A stretch of DNA of 64,000 nucleotides from positions 41,524,276 through 41,588,275 of the forward strand of contig OZ023213.1 in assembly GCA_963995525.1 (NCBI GenBank), written 5' to 3'. Positions 61,338 to 64,000 of this stretch are shown here, piece after piece. This DNA is from Escarpia spicata. Lineage: Eukaryota; Annelida; Polychaeta; Sabellida; Siboglinidae. Every line of letters starts with the position of its first letter. Position 1 is the stretch's first letter. The notes below the pieces were generated by a model that was given only the letters and a program-made list of their open reading frames with translations, ran no database searches and was not told the origin of the DNA. Made by a program: the position numbers and the translations under genes.

Positions 61338-61715
61338 TGAGAGTCCGCGATGACTAGCTTATACTGTGTATTTATATTATGGAAGTTATTCTTAAATAAC
61401 ACTTGGCGCCTAGTGTATGATCGTGTAGCGGTATAATCCACCTTAGAAAAGAAGTGGAATTTGATAATCGAAAGACTCAGTGTTATTGTTTATGTTCTAT
61501 TAAGATTTGATTACGGGATTTCTTTATTCTGTTTATTTTGTTAATCGAGATATTTACCAAAAGAAAGATATCTTGTAATAAAGTTTATTAAATTGTCCTC
61601 GTTCTTTGTCGCTTGTTCACGAAAACCGTTCTTTCTCATATGCGTTGAACTTCATATATATGAACCCTACTAGACTGAGCCATCTAGTGTACGGAGACCT
61701 CGCTAATCCGAGACA
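61338..61715 (+). repeat. LTR 18 (units 18/19), chimeric
   Basis: Middle part carries the spacer-flanking (terminal) LTR variants GATATCTTG, ATTGTCCTCG, TCTTTGTCGC and GAACTTCATATATATG. The 3' end is the ordinary CTAATCCGAGACA followed by a primer binding site. It also has a private AGAAAAGAAG in the purine run. Confidence 0.68.
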
Positions 61716-62354
61716 TAATTGGGGGCTCGTACGCGGGATTCCGGCGAGGGGGAAATTAAAATAACACCTTCGGTCAACGCTATGAATTGCGGGTAACACG
61801 TGACGGCAACATAGAACATGCCTGAGAACTTAGCTGCACTCTGGTTCCGTGGAATGTCAGCGTTGTTCCGTGGCTAGAGACGAAACCTACATCTATTCCA
61901 GTAGCTGTAGTGTAGGGTAATTCACATGCCCCTTGTCGGTTCTGCCCGGACTTAATTCTGAGTCCCATATGTCTCGTTATATTTATAGTGTGTCATTCAC
62001 GTTTTGAGGCATCAGACTTGTTTATTGCAGCAGTAAAGGACCATGAATTAATCGTATAATTATTGTAAGTAGGAGCTTTGTTATTTTTCAGCTGTACGAG
62101 GAAGTTGAATTACTTGTTGCATTTGCCGAGTTGACAGTGGACAGATTAGTCCCACAGAATGTCCGTTTGTTGATAGTTGACACGGCGTGGTTGAAATCGA
62201 ATAGTGGTTTCATTATTCCAGTCTTATGAGAAGATTGGGTGGAGTGTTGTAGCGTAGCTAACACTTTTGTGGTTTACAGGTGGTTGACCTTTTGTATTAC
62301 TTAAACGTGATATCCGTTTAGTGATTATTTCGTGTGTTGCACTAGTTTGCAAAC

Positions 62355-63680
62355 ATGGATCTTGCTCAATTGATTGAGTTAGGCGAGAAGTTAGGGTTAA
62401 CAGGTCCCGAACTTCAGGCATTTGTTCGCGATGAACAAGGAACCGCCCGGGCTGAGCGACAGGCCGCTCGCGAGGCGGAGAAAGAGAGGCTCTAGGCCGA
62501 GCTCCGAGAAAAGTAGGCGGCAAGGCAGGCCGATATGGAGATACGCGCGAGTGAAATGGAGCATGAAGAAAAGATGGCCAGGCTCCACAACGAGGCTACG
62601 ACCGTAGAGAACCGAGATTCGGTGAGTAATGCTTCAGCCATTACTAAGGGAATCTGTAGTCCTCCGTTACCCTGTTTTAACGAAGACAAGGATTCGATTG
62701 ATGTATATCTCCAGCGATTTGAAAGATATGCTGAAAACCAGGGTTGGGAGCGTGAGAATTACGCTATATTTCTGAGCGCATTGTTATCCAGTCATGCACT
62801 GGAAGTTTATTCCCGTTCCCCAATTTCCGTGGCCAACGATTATGACCAGTAAAGCAAGCATTGCTAGGATGGTACCGACTGACTGTAGGCGATTTTCGTA
62901 AGAAGCTTTACACCTGTTCTCTAAATTCGACCGAAACAGTGTCGCAGTATTTTGCTCGTATGGAGCATTATTTGACTCAGTGGATTTCTTTGTCAAACAT
63001 TAATGAGTCTTTCGAGGGTCTTAAGGAACTCATTCTGAGAAAGCAATTCTTGTTTATGTGCCCTAGGGAACTGTCCGTGTTTCTGAGAGAACACAAACCG
63101 ATGGGGAAAGAGAATTTGTTTAGAGTTGGTGAGAACATTTACAGATGCCCATTCATCATATGGTAAACGGGAAAATCGTAGAGACCGAGTCCGACCCACT
63201 CTCGTCCCTTCACCCGTCCCGAAAAGTAGATCAGGGGAGGGGAGATACCCTATTTCTAGCCCTACCCTGCGGCCCGTTCCTCCGCCGCGTACATGTTTCC
63301 TTTGTAATCGGCCAGGTCACATCGCGAGACAGTGTACAGTGGGAGTGCAGAATAGGAATCCTCCACCGCAAAGGATGAAACCAGTGGTTGGGAATTGTGC
63401 AGTTGTGCTAAACCAGAATTCCCCTAGTCACCAATGTCCTGTGGGTGGGACTGATGTCACGTTGCAATGTGGATGTAAGATCCCCGTAATTGCTAGTGCT
63501 TGTGCACAACATGACTACAGTTGTAACTTACCGGTTGTAGAGGGGTATGTGGGGAGATCCCCAGTGAAAGTACTACGCGACAGCGGGTGTAACGGAGTCG
63601 TTGTACGACGTAGCCTAGTTCCGGAAGATCAGTTAACTGGGAAAACCAGTCTCTATGCTGATGGACCGATCCGTCATTGA
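62355..63680 (+). pseudogene. gag-pro: gag-pro pseudogene, unit 19
   Basis: GAGCGACAGG start and the Arg-to-Cys variant of unit 17. Zinc knuckle 63294-63335, DSG 63579-63587. Confidence 0.82.
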
Positions 63681-63731
63681 AGTCCCGACTGCCCGGTGCT
63701 ATGTGAGAGTTCTCACATAGTTCTCACATAG

Positions 63732-64000
63732 GGCTTCAATTTCTCCTGTGAAATTGAAGCCCTATGTCTAAACAACCCCGTTTATGATTTAGTAATTGGC
63801 AATGTTGATGAACTAAATTTGCCCTGTTCCGATAACAGTGAAGGTTCTCCTTTTCGAGTAACCAAGTCAGATAGTGTCCCCGTTACAGTTGAGGCCCCTT
63901 TGAATGACACCCCAATCACTGGTTGTGCTGTAGAAACCCGTGCTCAACGGGAGCGCCTTTCCAACCCACAAAACCTTTGATAGTGCCTCAAGTTGTTGGT
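63732..64000 (+). pseudogene. pol: pol remnant, unit 19 (3' cut by window)
   Basis: Only the post-protease part is visible. The window ends just before the 13-base indel site, so its class is unknown. Confidence 0.6.

Larger units (their letters stand above)
38936..64000 (+). mobile_element. Tandem array segment 3 (units 12-19, last truncated)
   Basis: Eight units continue to the window edge. Units 12 and 13 closely match units 5 and 6, 24,884 bp upstream. Units 14-19 are mosaics that combine variants seen separately elsewhere. Zinc-knuckle spacings in the later part are 3200, 3206, 3208, 3199, 3198 and 3198 bp, the longest around unit 15 because of a microsatellite expansion and a gag duplication. 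Confidence 0.9.

Noticed and set aside
1..64000. A ribosomal RNA, 5S or histone gene cluster, suggested by the 3.2 kb periodicity
   Set aside because: No rRNA-like or histone-like sequence was recognised in the unit; the content is gag, protease, pol remnant and LTR.

Overview
This window is eukaryotic, almost certainly animal, repetitive DNA. It contains no intact gene and nothing that looks bacterial. It is a head-to-tail array of 19 copies (the first and last cut by the window edges) of a ~3.2 kb unit derived from a Ty3/gypsy-type LTR retrotransposon. Support for that origin is a gag with a charged helical N-terminus, a CX2CX4HX4C zinc knuckle, an aspartic-protease active-site motif (DSG), a tRNA-like primer binding site directly after a ~378 bp LTR, and a short pol remnant. 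I saw no reverse transcriptase, RNase H or integrase core in any copy. The gag style resembles gypsy elements of invertebrates such as chelicerates, crustaceans or molluscs; the host cannot be named from this sequence alone.

Layout. Neighbouring units share one LTR (LTR-internal-LTR-internal...). Each unit reads: LTR (~378 bp), primer binding site and non-coding leader (~630-640 bp), gag-pro pseudogene (~1.3 kb), a small nested inverted-repeat block, a pol remnant (~0.68 kb) whose second half is GC-richer and unexplained, then a ~130 bp tail with an AT/GT microsatellite, then the next LTR. Spacing between equivalent points is 3,197-3,208 bp. Twice (11933-14051 and 36817-38935) the array is interrupted by the same 2,119 bp AT-rich block. 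This block is a different satellite, with monomers of about 140 bp organised into a ~1,035 bp higher-order repeat. It is bounded on its left by an LTR 3' end and on its right by an LTR 5' end.

History read from the sequence. All units share the same inactivating lesions: two UAG stops in the gag N-terminus, at least three frameshifts, and the same large pol deletion. The founder was therefore already dead, and the array grew at the DNA level (unequal exchange, rolling-circle amplification of a one-LTR circle, gene conversion) rather than by retrotransposition. Diagnostic small indels sort the units into classes. Units 5-7 are repeated as units 8-10 (period about 9,595 bp). A larger block containing a satellite spacer is repeated with a period of 24,884 bp. 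The remaining units are mosaics of the same variants. Nothing here is predicted to make a functional protein; the interest lies in how a degenerate retroelement became a satellite and how it recombines with a second satellite.
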